This document shows positions 10,883 to 21,195 of a stretch of 64,000 bases of DNA, in pieces; within the stretch, counting starts at the first letter, position 1; the number at the start of each line of letters is the position of its first letter. The position numbers and the translations under genes are program-made. Origin of the DNA: Prodigiosinella confusarubida (GTDB lineage: Bacteria; Pseudomonadota; Gammaproteobacteria; Enterobacterales; Enterobacteriaceae); the NCBI RefSeq assembly GCF_002847015.1, contig NZ_CP025085.1:1860001-1924000 (forward strand). The letters are read 5' to 3'. Under the pieces are notes generated by a model. The model ran no database searches, had not been told where the DNA came from, and saw only the letters and a program-made list of their open reading frames with translations.

Positions 10883-11893
10883 ATGTCAATGCGCCGTCTG
10901 GTGTTTTCATTGGCCACAGCCACACTGTTGTTTTCCAGTGTGGTCTCTGCGGCAACAGAATTGTTGAACGTCTCTTATGATCCAACCCGTGAGCTTTATC
11001 AGCAATATAATGCTGCCTTTATCCGGCATTGGAAAGAAACCACCGGTGAGAGCATCACGATTAGAGACTCGCATGGCGGTTCGGGTAAACAGGCTCGAGC
11101 GGTTATTGATGGGTTGCAGGCGGATGTCGTGACGTTAGCGCTGGCGGGCGACATTGATGCATTGAATCTTAACCGGCCATTGATTGATCCTCAATGGCAA
11201 TCGCGCTTGCCGGATAACAGTACCCCTTATACCTCAACCATTGTGTTTTTGGTACGCAAAGGGAATCCCAAGCATATTAAAGACTGGAACGATTTGATTA
11301 AACCAGGCGTTGAGGTCATTACGCCGAATCCGAAAACCTCTGGTGGTGCACGGTGGAATTTTCTAGCCGCCTGGGCTTATGCCAAACATCTTCCTGGCGG
11401 AAATGACGAGAGCGCGCTGAAGTTTGTCACAGAATTGTACCGCCATGCACCGGTGCTGGATACCGGTGCCCGTGGGGCGACGGTCAGCTTCGTCCAGCGT
11501 CAGTTGGGCGACGTACTGATTGCCTGGGAAAATGAAGCGCATCTCGCTCTGAAAGAGCAGGGTGGAGATCAGTTGGAAATCATTACACCATCACTCTCTA
11601 TTCTGGCAGAACCGCCAGTTGCGGTGGTGGATAAGGTTGTTGAACGTAAAGGTACCCAAAAGCTGGCGGAAGCGTATCTCCGCTATCTTTATAGTGATGA
11701 AGGGCAACGTATTATCGCCGAAAACTATTATCGACCGCGTAATGCCCAGATTGCTGAGGAGTTCAAAAACCAGTTTGCTCCGGTACAACTGGTCACCATT
11801 GACAAGGAATTCGGTGGCTGGAAAAAAGCACAGTCTCGGTTTTTTAACGATGGTGGTGTGTTCGATAGCATTTTCAAACAAATCAACAAATAA
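10883..11893 (+). CDS. sbp: Periplasmic sulfate-binding protein
   Basis: Binding protein for the sulfate/thiosulfate ABC importer. The 336 residues start with a signal peptide (about 1-23) and continue [12 protein letters not shown], which matches Sbp better than CysP (CysP has S-S-Y-D-V-S-R-E-L-F). Also seen are S-H-G-G-S-G-K-Q-A, the S-G-G-A-R-W-N sulfate-site loop, and G-A-R-G-A-T. It heads a four-gene run with cysT, cysW and cysA. In E. coli sbp is a lone gene and cysP heads cysPUWA, so a cassette led by Sbp is a variant layout. Confidence 0.92.
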   Translation: MSMRRLVFSLATATLLFSSVVSAATELLNVSYDPTRELYQQYNAAFIRHWKETTGESITIRDSHGGSGKQARAVIDGLQADVVTLALAGDIDALNLNRPLIDPQWQSRLPDNSTPYTSTIVFLVRKGNPKHIKDWNDLIKPGVEVITPNPKTSGGARWNFLAAWAYAKHLPGGNDESALKFVTELYRHAPVLDTGARGATVSFVQRQLGDVLIAWENEAHLALKEQGGDQLEIITPSLSILAEPPVAVVDKVVERKGTQKLAEAYLRYLYSDEGQRIIAENYYRPRNAQIAEEFKNQFAPVQLVTIDKEFGGWKKAQSRFFNDGGVFDSIFKQINK

Positions 11894-11989
11894 GATGTTC
11901 AATGCATAAAACTGCTGCTGTTATGGGCAGTTTTGTTATGCGGGTTATGGCTGAGATATCCTCCTGCGCATGATAATCAAAGGTTTTTT

Positions 11990-12802
11990 ATGTCGAGACG
12001 CGCTTTACCGGTGATCCCCGGTTTTGGACTAACGTTAGGTTTTAGCATCAGCTATCTGGGACTGTTGGTTCTCATTCCATTGGCGACGATGTTTCTGTAT
12101 GCCAGCCAACTGACATTGATTCAGTTCTGGGAATTAATCACCAGCCGTCAGGTGCTTTTTTCGTTACGGCTTTCGTTCGGCACGGCGCTGATGGCCGCCT
12201 TTATCAATGGCATTTTGGGCACGTTGCTGGCATGGGTATTAGTACGTTATACCTTCCCGGGGCGGAAGATCATTGATGCCATGGTCGATATGCCATTTGC
12301 TCTGCCGACAGCCGTCGCCGGAATTGCCTTAACCTCGCTGTATGCACCCACGGGACTGGTGGGGGCACTGTTTCCATTCAAGATCGCCTATACCAGCCTT
12401 GGTATTACGTTGGCGTTGATTTTTGTTACGTTACCTTTCGTCGTCCGGACCTTACAGCCCGTGCTGGCTGATATTCCCAAGGAAGTGGAAGAAGCCGCCT
12501 CTTGCCTGGGGGCGGGGCCGTTGCAAACCTTCCGTCATGTATTGATCCCTGCCATTTTACCGGCCTGGCTGACCGGCTTTGCGCTGGCGTTTGCCCGAGG
12601 CATAGGGGAGTACGGCTCGGTGGTGTTTATCGCGGGGAATATCCCTTTTAAAACAGAAATACTGCCATTGCTGATTGTATCCAAACTCGATCAGTACGAT
12701 TACAAAGGTGCGACGGGGATCGGGGTTTTCATGCTGATGATTTCTTTCATTATGTTGCTGCTGATTAATATTTTGCAACGTCATATTCAACCCAAGTTGT
12801 AG
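11990..12802 (+). CDS. cysT: Sulfate ABC transporter permease CysT (CysU)
   Basis: Inner-membrane permease that pairs with CysW. The 270 residues have about six predicted membrane segments and the binding-protein-dependent permease motif around [10 protein letters not shown], which couples to the ATPase. [15 protein letters not shown] is a hallmark of CysT. ATG 11990 is chosen because AAAGG precedes it; a longer frame to 11933 has no site and adds residues not usual in the family. It lies 96 bases after sbp. Confidence 0.93.
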   Translation: MSRRALPVIPGFGLTLGFSISYLGLLVLIPLATMFLYASQLTLIQFWELITSRQVLFSLRLSFGTALMAAFINGILGTLLAWVLVRYTFPGRKIIDAMVDMPFALPTAVAGIALTSLYAPTGLVGALFPFKIAYTSLGITLALIFVTLPFVVRTLQPVLADIPKEVEEAASCLGAGPLQTFRHVLIPAILPAWLTGFALAFARGIGEYGSVVFIAGNIPFKTEILPLLIVSKLDQYDYKGATGIGVFMLMISFIMLLLINILQRHIQPKL

Positions 12803-12812
12803 GGATTTCATC

Positions 12813-13694
12813 GTGGATCAGATTATATCGACATCTGCCAGCGTGCAGATTTCCCCCAGACGCCCGGCGACGTTTTATGTTTTGATTGTGCTGGCCTGGA
12901 TAGTTTTTTTCATGGTGCTGGTATTGCCGCTGTTGATGGTCGTCACCGAGGGATTGCATAACGGGCTGGGGGCCTTTTGGGAGGCGATTTCCGAGCCGGA
13001 TGCCGTTTCGGCACTGAAATTGACACTGCTGGCAACGGCTATTGCCGTTCCTCTCAATATGATTTTCGGGTTATGCCTTGCATGGTGTGTGACTAAATTT
13101 GAGTTCTGGGGAAAAACGCTGTTGCTGGCACTGATTGACCTGCCTTTTTCCGTGTCACCGGTGGTCACCGGGTTGATGTATGTACTGTTATTTGGTGCGC
13201 AAAGCAAACTCTATCCCTTTCTGGTTGAACATAATCTGGAAATTGTCTATGCCGTCCCGGGCATTGTGCTGGCCACCCTGTTTGTCACGCTGCCTTATAT
13301 AGCACGGGAATTGATTCCGCTGATGGAACAGCAGGGCTCACAGGAAGAAGAAGCCGCACGTCTGTTGGGGGCCAATGGGTGGCGAATGTTCTGGCATATT
13401 ACGCTACCCAATGTTAAGTGGGCGTTGATTTATGGCGTAGTGCTGTGTACAGCCCGCGCTATGGGGGAGTTCGGTGCGGTTTCGGTGGTTTCCGGACATA
13501 TTCGTGGGTTAACTAACACATTACCGCTACATATCGAAATTCTTTATAACGAATACAACATCGTTGCTGCATTCAGCGTCGCTATCCTGCTGCTGTTGAT
13601 GTCATTGGTGGTACTGCTGCTGCGTCAGTGGAGTGAAAGTCGTTTAATCAAACAGGTAGAGCAACAACAGGAGCTGGCCAAAAATGAGCATTGA
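12813..13694 (+). CDS. cysW: Sulfate ABC transporter permease CysW
   Basis: Second membrane subunit of the sulfate importer. The 293 residues contain about six hydrophobic segments, the coupling-helix motif [12 protein letters not shown], and [14 protein letters not shown], typical of CysW. Start is GTG 12813, preceded by AGGGA that overlaps the cysT stop. The 3' end overlaps cysA by 11 bases, indicating translational coupling. Confidence 0.93.
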   Translation: MDQIISTSASVQISPRRPATFYVLIVLAWIVFFMVLVLPLLMVVTEGLHNGLGAFWEAISEPDAVSALKLTLLATAIAVPLNMIFGLCLAWCVTKFEFWGKTLLLALIDLPFSVSPVVTGLMYVLLFGAQSKLYPFLVEHNLEIVYAVPGIVLATLFVTLPYIARELIPLMEQQGSQEEEAARLLGANGWRMFWHITLPNVKWALIYGVVLCTARAMGEFGAVSVVSGHIRGLTNTLPLHIEILYNEYNIVAAFSVAILLLLMSLVVLLLRQWSESRLIKQVEQQQELAKNEH

Positions 13695-14676
13695 GGTTAA
13701 CAATATTAATAAACAGTTTGGTCAGTTCCAGGTATTGAATCACATCAACCTGTCGATTGAGAGCGGTGAGCTGGTCGCATTACTGGGGCCGTCCGGCTGT
13801 GGTAAAACCACATTGTTGCGCATTATCGCCGGGCTGGAAAAACCAGATAGCGGCAGCATCCGGTTTCATGGTGAAGATGTCTCTGTGCATGATGTACGCG
13901 ATCGTAATGTCGGCTTCGTTTTTCAGCATTATGCGTTGTTCCGGCATATGACGGTATTCGATAACATCGCGTTCGGCTTGCGTATGAAACCTAAACATAT
14001 TCGGCCAACAAAGCGTGAAATAGACAAGAAAGTGCATGAACTGCTCAATATGATTCAACTGGATTGGCTGGCTGAACGTTATCCGGAACAGCTTTCCGGT
14101 GGACAGCGTCAGCGCGTTGCATTAGCCCGGGCATTAATTGTTGAACCCCGGATCTTGTTACTGGATGAGCCGTTTGGCGCACTGGATGCCAAAGTGCGTA
14201 AAGAGCTGCGTCGCTGGTTATCCCGGCTGCATGAAGAGATCAATTTAACCTCGGTTTTTGTGACGCATGATCAGGAAGAAGCGATGGAGGTGGCTGATCG
14301 TATCGTGCTGATGAACAATGGAGTAATTGAGCAAATCGGTTCACCCGATGCGGTTTATAATCACCCGGCCAGTGAGTTTGTCTATCACTTCCTGGGCGAT
14401 AGTAACCGGCTAACATTGCGTGAGTCCGATAAATCTATCCTGTTTCGTCCGCATGAAGTTGTGTTGGCAAGACAACCGCATGTAGATTATCAACCCGTGG
14501 TAGTGAAGGATATTCGTCCATTGGGCGCATTGACCCGTCTGACCTTGAAAATTGACGACAATAGTGAGTTGATAGAAGCAGAGGTCGCTCATGATGACGC
14601 TACACTGAATGGATTACATCGGGGGGATATCATTCAGTTTAAACCCAAGCGCTATAATGACGACTGGGAAATTTAA
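13684..14676 (+). CDS. cysA: Sulfate/thiosulfate import ATP-binding protein CysA
   Basis: ATPase subunit of the importer. The 330 residues show Walker [11 protein letters not shown]-loop F-V-F-Q-H-Y-A-L-F, signature [13 protein letters not shown], Walker [13 protein letters not shown], and H-loop [13 protein letters not shown]-like C-terminal domain follows but is shorter than in E. coli CysA (365 aa). It overlaps cysW and ends the operon; cysM, which follows in E. coli, is absent. Confidence 0.93.
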   Translation: MSIEVNNINKQFGQFQVLNHINLSIESGELVALLGPSGCGKTTLLRIIAGLEKPDSGSIRFHGEDVSVHDVRDRNVGFVFQHYALFRHMTVFDNIAFGLRMKPKHIRPTKREIDKKVHELLNMIQLDWLAERYPEQLSGGQRQRVALARALIVEPRILLLDEPFGALDAKVRKELRRWLSRLHEEINLTSVFVTHDQEEAMEVADRIVLMNNGVIEQIGSPDAVYNHPASEFVYHFLGDSNRLTLRESDKSILFRPHEVVLARQPHVDYQPVVVKDIRPLGALTRLTLKIDDNSELIEAEVAHDDATLNGLHRGDIIQFKPKRYNDDWEI

Positions 14677-14856
14677 GCAAAGAAAAACGCCCCTATGAAT
14701 CCTTTAGGCTTTCATAATAATGAAGGCCTGATTGCCATCAACCCAGGTTGGTTCATTTTTTATTCTATCCCCCGCTATACTCCGAACCGCAGGTGTGTTG
14801 GCTTTCCTCACGTGATCACTTTCCTACCGTGGCATAAATGAAGCATACAACCTGGA

Positions 14857-15036
14857 TCAGAAGGCTTTAACCATCGTTAGGTTTGCATTTGACTGGCCGT
14901 TTTTCAGCAATGCCTGAAAAGACGTATCGACAGTTTTCAACTGTTGCAGAAATTCTTCTGGTGACAAGTCATGACGTTTTCCGCTCATATAAGCCAGCGC
15001 CAGCTCTTTGGATTGGTAACGTTGAAAGTTATACAT
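14857..15036 (-). CDS. Unrecognised 59-residue protein
   Basis: A short gene in the 730-base gap between cysA and gldA. I do not recognise the family. Support: ATG 15036 preceded by a strong ribosome binding site (CAGGAGAG on the minus strand, bases 15041-15048), and a protein-like composition that starts M-Y-N-F-Q-R-Y and has an S-P-E-E-F-L-Q-Q-L helix, Lys/Arg balanced by Glu/Asp, no cysteine, no signal peptide and no membrane segment. It is probably a small soluble, mostly helical cytoplasmic protein. A partial Fur-box-like sequence overlaps its leader. Confidence 0.6.
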   Translation of the reverse strand: MYNFQRYQSKELALAYMSGKRHDLSPEEFLQQLKTVDTSFQALLKNGQSNANLTMVKAF

Positions 15037-15050
15037 GATGCTCTCCTGAA

Positions 15051-15064
15051 TGATAATGATAACG
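15051..15064. promoter_or_regulatory. Partial Fur-box-like sequence before the 59-residue gene
   Basis: TGATAATGATAACG resembles two adjacent GATAAT-type hexamers of the Fur site. It lies 15 bases upstream of the start codon, directly before the ribosome binding site, where a bound repressor could block expression. The third hexamer is poor, so this is tentative. Confidence 0.3.
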
Positions 15065-15408
15065 TGATGGCTAACCGCGAGCTGACTACTTATTACTACT
15101 CTTTGTTGTGCGTCGCGTTCTTAATAGAGAGCATTCTACGGTAACCACAATGAAGGGATAGCCGATTTTATAGATGTATTTGATAGGTAATAGCGATGAA
15201 TTTGAAGTATCACCTTTTTCTTTGTCAATCATGCAACTAATAAAAATAGAGAGTAATATTTCTATGTAGCGGCTACATCTTCGATCAGGATTTGTGCATC
15301 ACCGCTCTTCTCAACATAACCGGCAAATAGTCCCTCTTATCTGTCTGGTGGTGCAAAAAATAATTACGCTTCATCGTTCTTCCATTAACCAATATCAAGG
15401 TGAACATC

Positions 15409-16506
15409 ATGAGTAAATTTATCTTCTCTTCACCAAGAAAATACGTTCAGGGCAGTGGCGTCATTGATGAGCTTGGGAAATACCTCCAGACATTGGGGAC
15501 AAACGCCTTACTGATTGCTGATGACATCGTATGGGGAATTATTGGCGATCGCGTTAAATTGTCACTTGATGTATCCAAGCTTCAATTTCACTATGAACGA
15601 TTTAATGGTGAGGCCTCCAGCAACGAAATTACGCGCCTCGCCGCTGTTGGTAGTAAGCAGGGAACCAATCTGGTGGTAGGGTTTGGCGGTGGTAAAACGT
15701 TGGATACCGCCAAGGCTATCGCAGATGAGTTAAAGCAAAGTGTTGCCATTGTTCCCACTGTTGCTTCAACGGATGCGCCTTGCAGTGCGTTGTCGGTTAT
15801 TTACACCGATGCCGGGGTGTTCGACAGTTATCGTTTCTATGATAAAAATCCTGATCTGGTTCTGGTCGATACGCATATTTGTGCACAAGCACCGGTCAGG
15901 TTATTTGCCTCGGGGATTGCTGATGGCCTGGCAACGTATGTTGAGGCATTGGCTGTTCAGCGTTCACACGCATTGTCTATGGTTGGTGGTGATCCTTCTA
16001 TTGCTGGTATGGCTATCGCGAGAGCCTGTGAGGAGACGTTACTGACCTATGGCCTCAGTGCTTACAATGCCGTTGAGCAGCAGTTGGTGACACCGGCAGT
16101 GGAAGCTGTTGTGGAAGCGAATACTTTGCTGTCCGGTTTGGGTTTTGAAAATGCAGGTCTGGCAGGAGCACATGCTATCCATAATGGATTTACGGCAATT
16201 GATGGTGATATTCATCACCTGACACACGGTGAGAAAGTGGCTTACGGTACTCTGACACAAATGGTGCTTGAGCAGCGTCCGGATGAAAAAATTGCCCGCT
16301 ATATTCGTTTCTATCGTGCTATCAAGATGCCAACGACGCTAAAAGAGATGCACCTTGAAAATGAGTCTTTTGAAAATCTGGTGAAAGTGGGGGCATTGGC
16401 GGGGGGCAAGGGTGACACCCTGGGTAACCTTAATCCGAAACTCTCTGCTGAAGACGTTGCCAATGCGATTCTGGCTGTGGATGCATTCAGTAAAATCATT
16501 AAGTAA
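15409..16506 (+). CDS. gldA: Glycerol dehydrogenase
   Basis: NAD-dependent, zinc-containing group III alcohol dehydrogenase that oxidises glycerol to dihydroxyacetone (also reduces dihydroxyacetone or methylglyoxal). The 365 residues show the dinucleotide loop G-F-G-G-G-K-T-L-D-T-A-K-A, S-T-D-A-P-C-S-A-L-S-V-I-Y-T-D, and the metal ligands: Asp in A-S-G-I-A-D-G-L-A, His in A-G-A-H-A-I-H-N-G and His in L-T-H-G-E-K-V-A-Y-G. ATG 15409 has CAAGG upstream; an in-frame GTG three codons earlier would overlap that site. It is monocistronic with its own terminator. Confidence 0.92.
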   Translation: MSKFIFSSPRKYVQGSGVIDELGKYLQTLGTNALLIADDIVWGIIGDRVKLSLDVSKLQFHYERFNGEASSNEITRLAAVGSKQGTNLVVGFGGGKTLDTAKAIADELKQSVAIVPTVASTDAPCSALSVIYTDAGVFDSYRFYDKNPDLVLVDTHICAQAPVRLFASGIADGLATYVEALAVQRSHALSMVGGDPSIAGMAIARACEETLLTYGLSAYNAVEQQLVTPAVEAVVEANTLLSGLGFENAGLAGAHAIHNGFTAIDGDIHHLTHGEKVAYGTLTQMVLEQRPDEKIARYIRFYRAIKMPTTLKEMHLENESFENLVKVGALAGGKGDTLGNLNPKLSAEDVANAILAVDAFSKIIK

Positions 16507-16522
16507 ATTTGCCATTTCGTCT

Positions 16523-16549
16523 ACCGCAGCCTGTTGGACTGCGGTTTTC
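16523..16549 (+). terminator. Terminator of gldA
   Basis: A 7-bp stem (16523-16529 with 16539-16545) is followed by TTTTCT, 16 bases after the gldA stop. Confidence 0.75.
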
Positions 16550-16585
16550 TGTCAGGCGGGTGTGAAAAAACCGCATATCCATGGC

Positions 16586-17863
16586 TTATGAGAAATAGAG
16601 ATGAATGACCCTCGGTATTTGGGAGAGTAGATAGAGACCCAGGCCTATGGTCGCGCCGACAATGGTCCCGTTGATGCGGATAAACTGTAGGTCTTTACCA
16701 ATATTTAATTCAACTTGGTGCGACATCTCTTTTGCATCCCAACCCTTTACGGTATTACTGATGTGTAGCGTCAGGAACTCAGCAAAATCCGGTGCCATTT
16801 TGTTTGCCGCCTGTTCCAGGTGGTGATTCAATGAGGCGCGTAACGCCTCATCCTGAGACAGTGTTTTGCCCAACCAAAGAGCTGATTCATTCAACCGTTC
16901 ACGCAGCAGAGAGTTGCCACCCGTCATGTCTTGTTTGAGCCAGTCGCGCAGGTCTGTCCATAGTTGCGCAATGTAGTTGTTCAGCGTCGGATCGCTCATC
17001 AGATAATGTTTGATTTCCTCAGCTTTGGAGGCTGTCGCGGTATCGCTTTTGAGTCGAACGATAAATTTCTCAACCGCGCGGTCGAAACTTTTACGAAAAG
17101 CATGATCACGGTCTTCGCCAATATCATCCAGCACAGCGGTAACGGCATTCGATACCATCTCTGCGCCATTTTCACCTAACCATTCAGTCGGCAGAACTCG
17201 GGATTTAACCGGATGTTCTTTCCTTAACCAAATCACGATCTGTCGTGAGATAACGTCACGGGTGGCAGGTTGCTTCAATAATTTCATCAATTGCAAAACT
17301 GCCGCATCAAGCAATTCCTGATGGCGGCCGTCTTTGGTCATATTCTCCAGCATGGCGGACATGGTTTTCGACAGATCCAGCTTATCCAGTAGGGCAGAAA
17401 CTGCCTGCCGGATAAATGACTGAATACGCACATCATCGGTGATGTTGAGGAATGCACCCATCATATGCAGTAAATAGCGGCTGAGCCGTTTTGCATTCTT
17501 TGGCGAAAGCCAGTCGGCTATGACTTGTGCGGGATTATGCTGACGGATAAGTTCGGTAAGGGAGGCGGGGTCAAGGAATTTTTCCCGCACGAATACGGCT
17601 AGATTATCAGCAATACGATCTTTATTTCTGGGAATAATCGCGGTATGTCTGCCAATAAAAGGCAGAGGAACACGACGAAAAAGGGCCACGACAGCAAACC
17701 AGTCAGCTAGTGCGCCGACCATAGCTGCCTCTGCAATGGCTTTCAATCCCAGAATCCAGACATCAGGCTGGAGAAACAATGTCGTAATAAATAGTGCCGC
17801 AGCGGTCAGTAAAAACAGCAGCGCGTTACGTTTGCTTTTGAGGAGATCTTTTTCTTTATCCAT
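16586..17863 (-). CDS. yjiN: DUF445-family inner-membrane protein YjiN
   Basis: The 425 residues align along their length with E. coli YjiN. There is an N-terminal hydrophobic hairpin (about residues 12-52, including A-M-V-G-A-L-A-D-W-F-A-V-V-A-L-F-R-R-V-P), a long helical and charged cytoplasmic or periplasmic body with I-P-R-N-K-D-R-I, and a C-terminal membrane helix preceded by E-L-N-I-G-K-D-L-Q-F-I-R-I-N-G-T. The biochemical function is not established. It is convergent with gldA. Confidence 0.88.
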   Translation of the reverse strand: MDKEKDLLKSKRNALLFLLTAAALFITTLFLQPDVWILGLKAIAEAAMVGALADWFAVVALFRRVPLPFIGRHTAIIPRNKDRIADNLAVFVREKFLDPASLTELIRQHNPAQVIADWLSPKNAKRLSRYLLHMMGAFLNITDDVRIQSFIRQAVSALLDKLDLSKTMSAMLENMTKDGRHQELLDAAVLQLMKLLKQPATRDVISRQIVIWLRKEHPVKSRVLPTEWLGENGAEMVSNAVTAVLDDIGEDRDHAFRKSFDRAVEKFIVRLKSDTATASKAEEIKHYLMSDPTLNNYIAQLWTDLRDWLKQDMTGGNSLLRERLNESALWLGKTLSQDEALRASLNHHLEQAANKMAPDFAEFLTLHISNTVKGWDAKEMSHQVELNIGKDLQFIRINGTIVGATIGLGLYLLSQIPRVIHLYFS

Positions 17864-18045
17864 GAGAGCAGTTTAGCGATCACTAACTTGTTATGTCAGG
17901 TTTTTTAGCTTTCAGTCAAATGGTTAAGACAATTTTGCTCAACCCAACAACATGATGAAAATGATGTTTGAAACGCGTTATCGCTGTTGGCGGCATCATG
18001 GTAGTGGTGTTTGTTGAGTTTGCTCCCCTGGCCTGCCACTCCGTC

Positions 18046-18861
18046 CTATTTCACCGCACCTTCCGTTACACCACTGATAAACTTACGCTGAAAAATAAGG
18101 AAGATGGCGACGATGGGCAGAATCGCGATCATTGCACCCGCCATCAGTTCCGGAATGTTTAAGGTATTTTTATTCTGGAAAAACATCATACCGATAGGCA
18201 ACGTTCGTAATTCTTCTTCGTTAACCAGAATCAGTGGGATCAAGAATTCATTCCATGTCCAGATAAAGAGCAGCAGAGAAAGAGTGGAAAGCGTCGGCCA
18301 AATGGCGGGGACCAGAATACCCCACAATATTTTTTGTCGTTTGGCACCATCCATCACCGCCGCCTCAATCAGTTCTTTAGGTACTTGCTGAAAGGCGGTT
18401 GCTACCATCAATGTGCTGAAAGGAATAGACAGCGCCACCTGTGGCAGGATTAACGCCAGATAAGTGTTGGTTAGTCCCATCCAGTGCAGTTCATGGTAGA
18501 GCGGAATAATAAAGGCTTCAGTGGGCAGTACCATGCCAAGTGATAGCAGGAACCCTAGCAATTTTTTACCCGGCAGACGTAAGAATGCAAAAGCAAAGCC
18601 TGACAAGATGCCTGCCAGCACGCTGATGATAATCACGGGGAAGACCACCAGAACCGAGTTAAGGAAATACACTTCAAAATGGCCCTCACGCCAGGCGGAG
18701 AGATAATTGGCAATGTGAAAACTGCCTGGCAGCGTAAATACACCCTGAAACAGCTCGCTTTGGGTTTTGAATGAGGTAATCAAGGCCAGCAAAAACGGCA
18801 GGATGGTCATTATCGCGACAATCCAAATCACTACACGTGAAAAACGTGATGTCTTATGCAT
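18046..18861 (-). CDS. Carbohydrate ABC transporter permease (MalG/UgpE-like)
   Basis: Second membrane subunit of a CUT1-type sugar importer. The 271 residues have six predicted membrane segments and the coupling motif E-A-A-V-M-D-G-A. W-T-W-N-E-F-L-I-P-L is typical of the MalG branch. The start ATG shares its A with the stop TGA of the upstream permease gene, so the two are translationally coupled. The substrate is unknown; the nearby kinase, ROK regulator and oxidoreductase suggest a sugar or amino-sugar derivative. Confidence 0.88.
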   Translation of the reverse strand: MHKTSRFSRVVIWIVAIMTILPFLLALITSFKTQSELFQGVFTLPGSFHIANYLSAWREGHFEVYFLNSVLVVFPVIIISVLAGILSGFAFAFLRLPGKKLLGFLLSLGMVLPTEAFIIPLYHELHWMGLTNTYLALILPQVALSIPFSTLMVATAFQQVPKELIEAAVMDGAKRQKILWGILVPAIWPTLSTLSLLLFIWTWNEFLIPLILVNEEELRTLPIGMMFFQNKNTLNIPELMAGAMIAILPIVAIFLIFQRKFISGVTEGAVK

Positions 18862-19733
18862 CAGTGACGCTCCCTGAGAACCAAATGAATCAATCCATTA
18901 AGAATAAACACCATCACCATACCGATGATGGCCACAGCGGAAGCGTAACCAAAATGATGCAGGTCGAAGCCTTGCTGATACATGTATATATTGGTCACCA
19001 GCGTTGATGTGCCCGGGCCGCCATGGGTCATTACATACACCAGATCAAAGGCTTTGATTCCTGCAATCACCGTAAGAAGAGTAGCGACACGAATTTCTGG
19101 ACGAAGCGCCGGCAACGTGATGCGCATGAACTTCTGGCGTCTGCTGGAACCATCCAACTCAGCCGCTTCCAGCAAAGAAGGATCCATGCGTTGCAGACCA
19201 GCCATAAAGAGCACCAAACAAAAGCCGAAGAAATACCAGGTGGCAACCAGTCCTACCGCAGGGAGTGCCCAGTCAAAATCACCTAACCAGGATAAGGCCA
19301 GCCAGGATTGACCCATGGCCCGCAAGATCTGATCGATAGGGCCGAAGGCGGGATTATAGAGCCAACGCCACACGACACCGAGCACGGCCATGGGCATGAT
19401 GTATGGCAGGAAGAAAAGAATACGTAGCAGACTGCGTTCCACGCCACTACGCGTATCGTTGAGAAAACTACAGAGTATCAGACCAACGATGATCGGAAAC
19501 AAAGTGTAAAACAGGAGCAACAGGGCGTTATTGCTGATGGATATCCAGAAGGTAGCGTCTGCAAACATATGCGCAAAATTCTGTAGCCCGACAAATATTG
19601 GCCATGAGGTTCCATCCCATGCTGTAAAGCTTGCCCATAACGAGAAAACCAGCGGCAGTAAAAGAAACACGGTATAGAGCGTCATTGAGGGCAAAATGAA
19701 CAGCAGATTTCGCATCCTGGACTTATTAAGCAT
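18861..19733 (-). CDS. Carbohydrate ABC transporter permease (MalF/UgpA-like)
   Basis: First membrane subunit of the same CUT1 importer. The 290 residues have six hydrophobic segments, the E-A-A-E-L-D-G-S-S coupling motif and the G-G-P-G-T-S-T-L-V family signature. It is preceded on the same strand by the solute-binding protein (106-base gap) and followed by the partner permease with a one-base overlap. Confidence 0.88.
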   Translation of the reverse strand: MLNKSRMRNLLFILPSMTLYTVFLLLPLVFSLWASFTAWDGTSWPIFVGLQNFAHMFADATFWISISNNALLLLFYTLFPIIVGLILCSFLNDTRSGVERSLLRILFFLPYIMPMAVLGVVWRWLYNPAFGPIDQILRAMGQSWLALSWLGDFDWALPAVGLVATWYFFGFCLVLFMAGLQRMDPSLLEAAELDGSSRRQKFMRITLPALRPEIRVATLLTVIAGIKAFDLVYVMTHGGPGTSTLVTNIYMYQQGFDLHHFGYASAVAIIGMVMVFILNGLIHLVLRERH

Positions 19734-19839
19734 TAAAAAATCGCCTCATTTCAGCATTCACTCTGAGTGCGCACGATGGCGCACTATTTCAATGAAAAAG
19801 GTGAAATCTATTCGGTGCAGCAGGTTATCTGGCACGTTA

Positions 19840-21195
19840 TTAATGTTTGACTGACTTGAGATACTGCTGGTAATTACTGTCAAGTTTTTCGGTCAGCTGT
19901 TTCGGTGTCAGGCGGTTGGCCAGCAAGAGCTGTACATTAGCCTTGAGCGCATCACCCATTGTTGGTGTAGCCCAGTCGACGTAATGGCCTAAACCATTAT
20001 TGGCATTGACGTTGACCCACACGTGATAGACATCTGCCAATAGCGGATTATTGGTAGGTATTTTTGCATCCTTGTTTGTCGATGCAGGAAGGAACCCGGC
20101 GTTTAACCAGGCGTTGGCGACCGTATCTGACACAATATAGTTAATGTATTTTGCAGCGATATCTCTCTGCGCCTTGGTTTTTGCAGTGACGGTAATGGAA
20201 AATGGGAGATCCGTTCCGCCTACCATCAACGGTGCTTTCACCCCATCGAAAGGCGGTAACGCCGCGAAGTGAATATTTTTATTGGTTTTAAATTGCCCCA
20301 TATACCAGGTGCCACTGATGAAAAATGCCGCCTGGTTGTTACGAAACAACGATGCAGCATCATCGCTCGCTATACCCTCATAGCCGGGAAAGAAATAACC
20401 TTTTTTGTTCCAGTCCTGCATCATCTGTGCAGCTCTTTCGAGTTTTGCATCTTTAAATGTGCCGCCTACGTCATAGATCAAATTGTCCAGTGTCTTACGA
20501 TCCGAGCTCTCAATCTGGTCTTCCCAGAGCGTAGACAGCAATTGTGGACCCACTGATCCAGCCAGTAGACCAAGCATCATGGGAACCGTGCCTTGTGCCT
20601 TGAGTTTGGCCATGGCAGCTTCCAGCTCTGTCATATCTTTGGGCACCGGTATGCCGGCTTTGTCCAGCAGCGCTTTGTTATAATAAAGACCGACCATTTC
20701 GCCCAGACTGGCGACGCCGTAAAGTTTACCGCTGCCAAAATCCTGTGTGTCAGACCAGCGGTTGCGTTTGAGAATGGCACTTGGGAAGCGTGTGTCCCAC
20801 CCATACTGTTTGGCATAGTCATCCATTGGGAACAGCAATTTTTCTTTGACCAGCGCACCCATATCGCCGCCGCCCTGGTTGACCTGTGCGACCTGAGGGC
20901 CATCCCCTGAGGAGAGCGCCAGTTTCAATGGAATGCGTGTATCTTCAAAAGCATGCACAGATCGGGTGATTTTCGCTCCTGGGTTTTGTGCCTCAAAGTT
21001 TTTAATGGCTTGATCAATAACCGCCGTTTGTGCCGGATAGTTGTAGATGTCCCAAACGGCGATGTTTTCTGCTTGTGCGCTGCCGATAGTGATTGCACTG
21101 GATAAGCTGACAGCCAGTAACGAGAAAACCAGGTGTAGCAGATGTTTGTTCCGTGGCGGGCGTGACATGTTCAAAACGAGCGTGGTTGTAGACAT
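19840..21195 (-). CDS. Carbohydrate ABC transporter solute-binding protein
   Basis: Periplasmic sugar-binding protein of the extracellular solute-binding family 1. The ~451 residues start with a long signal peptide (charged n-region to about residue 16, hydrophobic core, cleavage near S-A-Q-A-E) and then have [10 protein letters not shown] and the [11 protein letters not shown] motif. ATG 21195 is chosen because a strong GGAGG (21207-21211) precedes it; a longer open frame to 21294 would put 33 extra residues before the signal peptide. It is the first gene of a three-gene minus-strand transport unit. Confidence 0.87.
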   Translation of the reverse strand: MSTTTLVLNMSRPPRNKHLLHLVFSLLAVSLSSAITIGSAQAENIAVWDIYNYPAQTAVIDQAIKNFEAQNPGAKITRSVHAFEDTRIPLKLALSSGDGPQVAQVNQGGGDMGALVKEKLLFPMDDYAKQYGWDTRFPSAILKRNRWSDTQDFGSGKLYGVASLGEMVGLYYNKALLDKAGIPVPKDMTELEAAMAKLKAQGTVPMMLGLLAGSVGPQLLSTLWEDQIESSDRKTLDNLIYDVGGTFKDAKLERAAQMMQDWNKKGYFFPGYEGIASDDAASLFRNNQAAFFISGTWYMGQFKTNKNIHFAALPPFDGVKAPLMVGGTDLPFSITVTAKTKAQRDIAAKYINYIVSDTVANAWLNAGFLPASTNKDAKIPTNNPLLADVYHVWVNVNANNGLGHYVDWATPTMGDALKANVQLLLANRLTPKQLTEKLDSNYQQYLKSVKH

